Source: Scatomonas sp963649395 (GTDB taxonomy: Bacteria; Bacillota; Clostridia; Lachnospirales; Lachnospiraceae). From it: 22,226 bases of DNA. Positions 22,175-22,226 of the stretch are shown here, piece after piece; within the stretch, counting starts at the first letter, position 1, and each line of letters begins with the position of its first letter. The position numbers and the translations under genes are program-made. The stretch is from contig CAVJHW010000036.1 in NCBI GenBank assembly GCA_963649395.1, positions 1 through 22,226 of the forward strand. The letters are read 5' to 3'. A model generated the notes under the pieces. It did no database searches and was not told the origin of the DNA. It worked only from the letters and a program-made list of their open reading frames with translations.

Positions 22175-22226
22175 CGCCGGGGCAGGGGGCCCAGTCCGGC
22201 AGGCTGGGCTTCAGCTTGAAGAAGTA
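22172..22226 (-). repeat. Palindromic intergenic element, copy C (partial, cut by window end)
   Basis: This stretch matches the reverse complement of the right half of copy B, including CAGTCCGGCAGGCTGGGCTT and CAGCTTGAAGAAGTA. The rest lies beyond the window. It runs in the same direction as copy A. Confidence 0.85.

Noticed and set aside
1..22226. tRNA or rRNA genes
   Set aside because: No cloverleaf with conserved arms and no rRNA signature sequences were recognised on either strand by reading.

Overview
The window looks like chromosomal DNA of a Lachnospiraceae-type member of the Clostridia. The evidence is a six-cysteine SCIFF peptide followed by its radical SAM maturase, then a fused secDF and recJ. 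Strong AGGAGG-type ribosome binding sites, sortase-type surface proteins ending in a TGD motif, and many structured intergenic repeats fit the same group. Both window edges lie inside copies of one palindromic repeat, and a run of ten N sits at another duplicated gene. The window is therefore probably a whole short-read contig or scaffold broken at repeats.

Layout. Bases 1-1070 hold a small coiled-coil gene between two copies of a ~266 bp palindromic element. Bases 1074-5492 hold a sigma-A-type promoter, a cobalamin riboswitch with an intrinsic terminator, a cell-wall-anchored cohesin-like protein, a MoxR ATPase, and a membrane-anchored alpha/alpha-toroid (prenyltransferase/squalene-oxidase-repeat) protein. 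I infer a vitamin B12-responsive surface system that may capture corrinoids. Bases 5545-7258 hold a second structured repeat and an AAA-ATPase of the AAA-ATPase/PD-(D/E)XK family whose nuclease end is lost after an apparent frameshift.

Bases 7303-12537 form a compact, partly overlapping gene string: PflX-like radical SAM protein, galE, PAP2 phosphatase, ketopantoate reductase-like enzyme, and a repeat-rich surface protein. Bases 12533-18690 carry the conserved SCIFF (scfA)-maturase (scfB)-secDF-recJ block. Inside it are a 14-bp-arm inverted repeat between scfA and scfB and an unlisted 39-residue membrane ORF between secDF and recJ.

Bases 18734-20041 are two near-identical copies of an Rpn/PD-(D/E)XK transposase-like gene. 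Copy 1 has an internal deletion, and copy 2 is interrupted by the N gap. Copy 1 has a long structured leader in which the Shine-Dalgarno sequence lies inside a 9-bp hairpin. Bases 20326-22005 carry hsdM of a type I restriction-modification system. It is followed directly by 43-bp tandem repeats that run into a third copy of the palindromic element; hsdS and hsdR are not in the window.

The most interesting points are: (1) the palindromic element, whose copies show three compensatory base-pair changes in one hairpin; (2) the riboswitch-controlled cohesin/toroid locus; (3) the small membrane ORF between secDF and recJ; (4) the hairpin-masked start of the Rpn-like gene.
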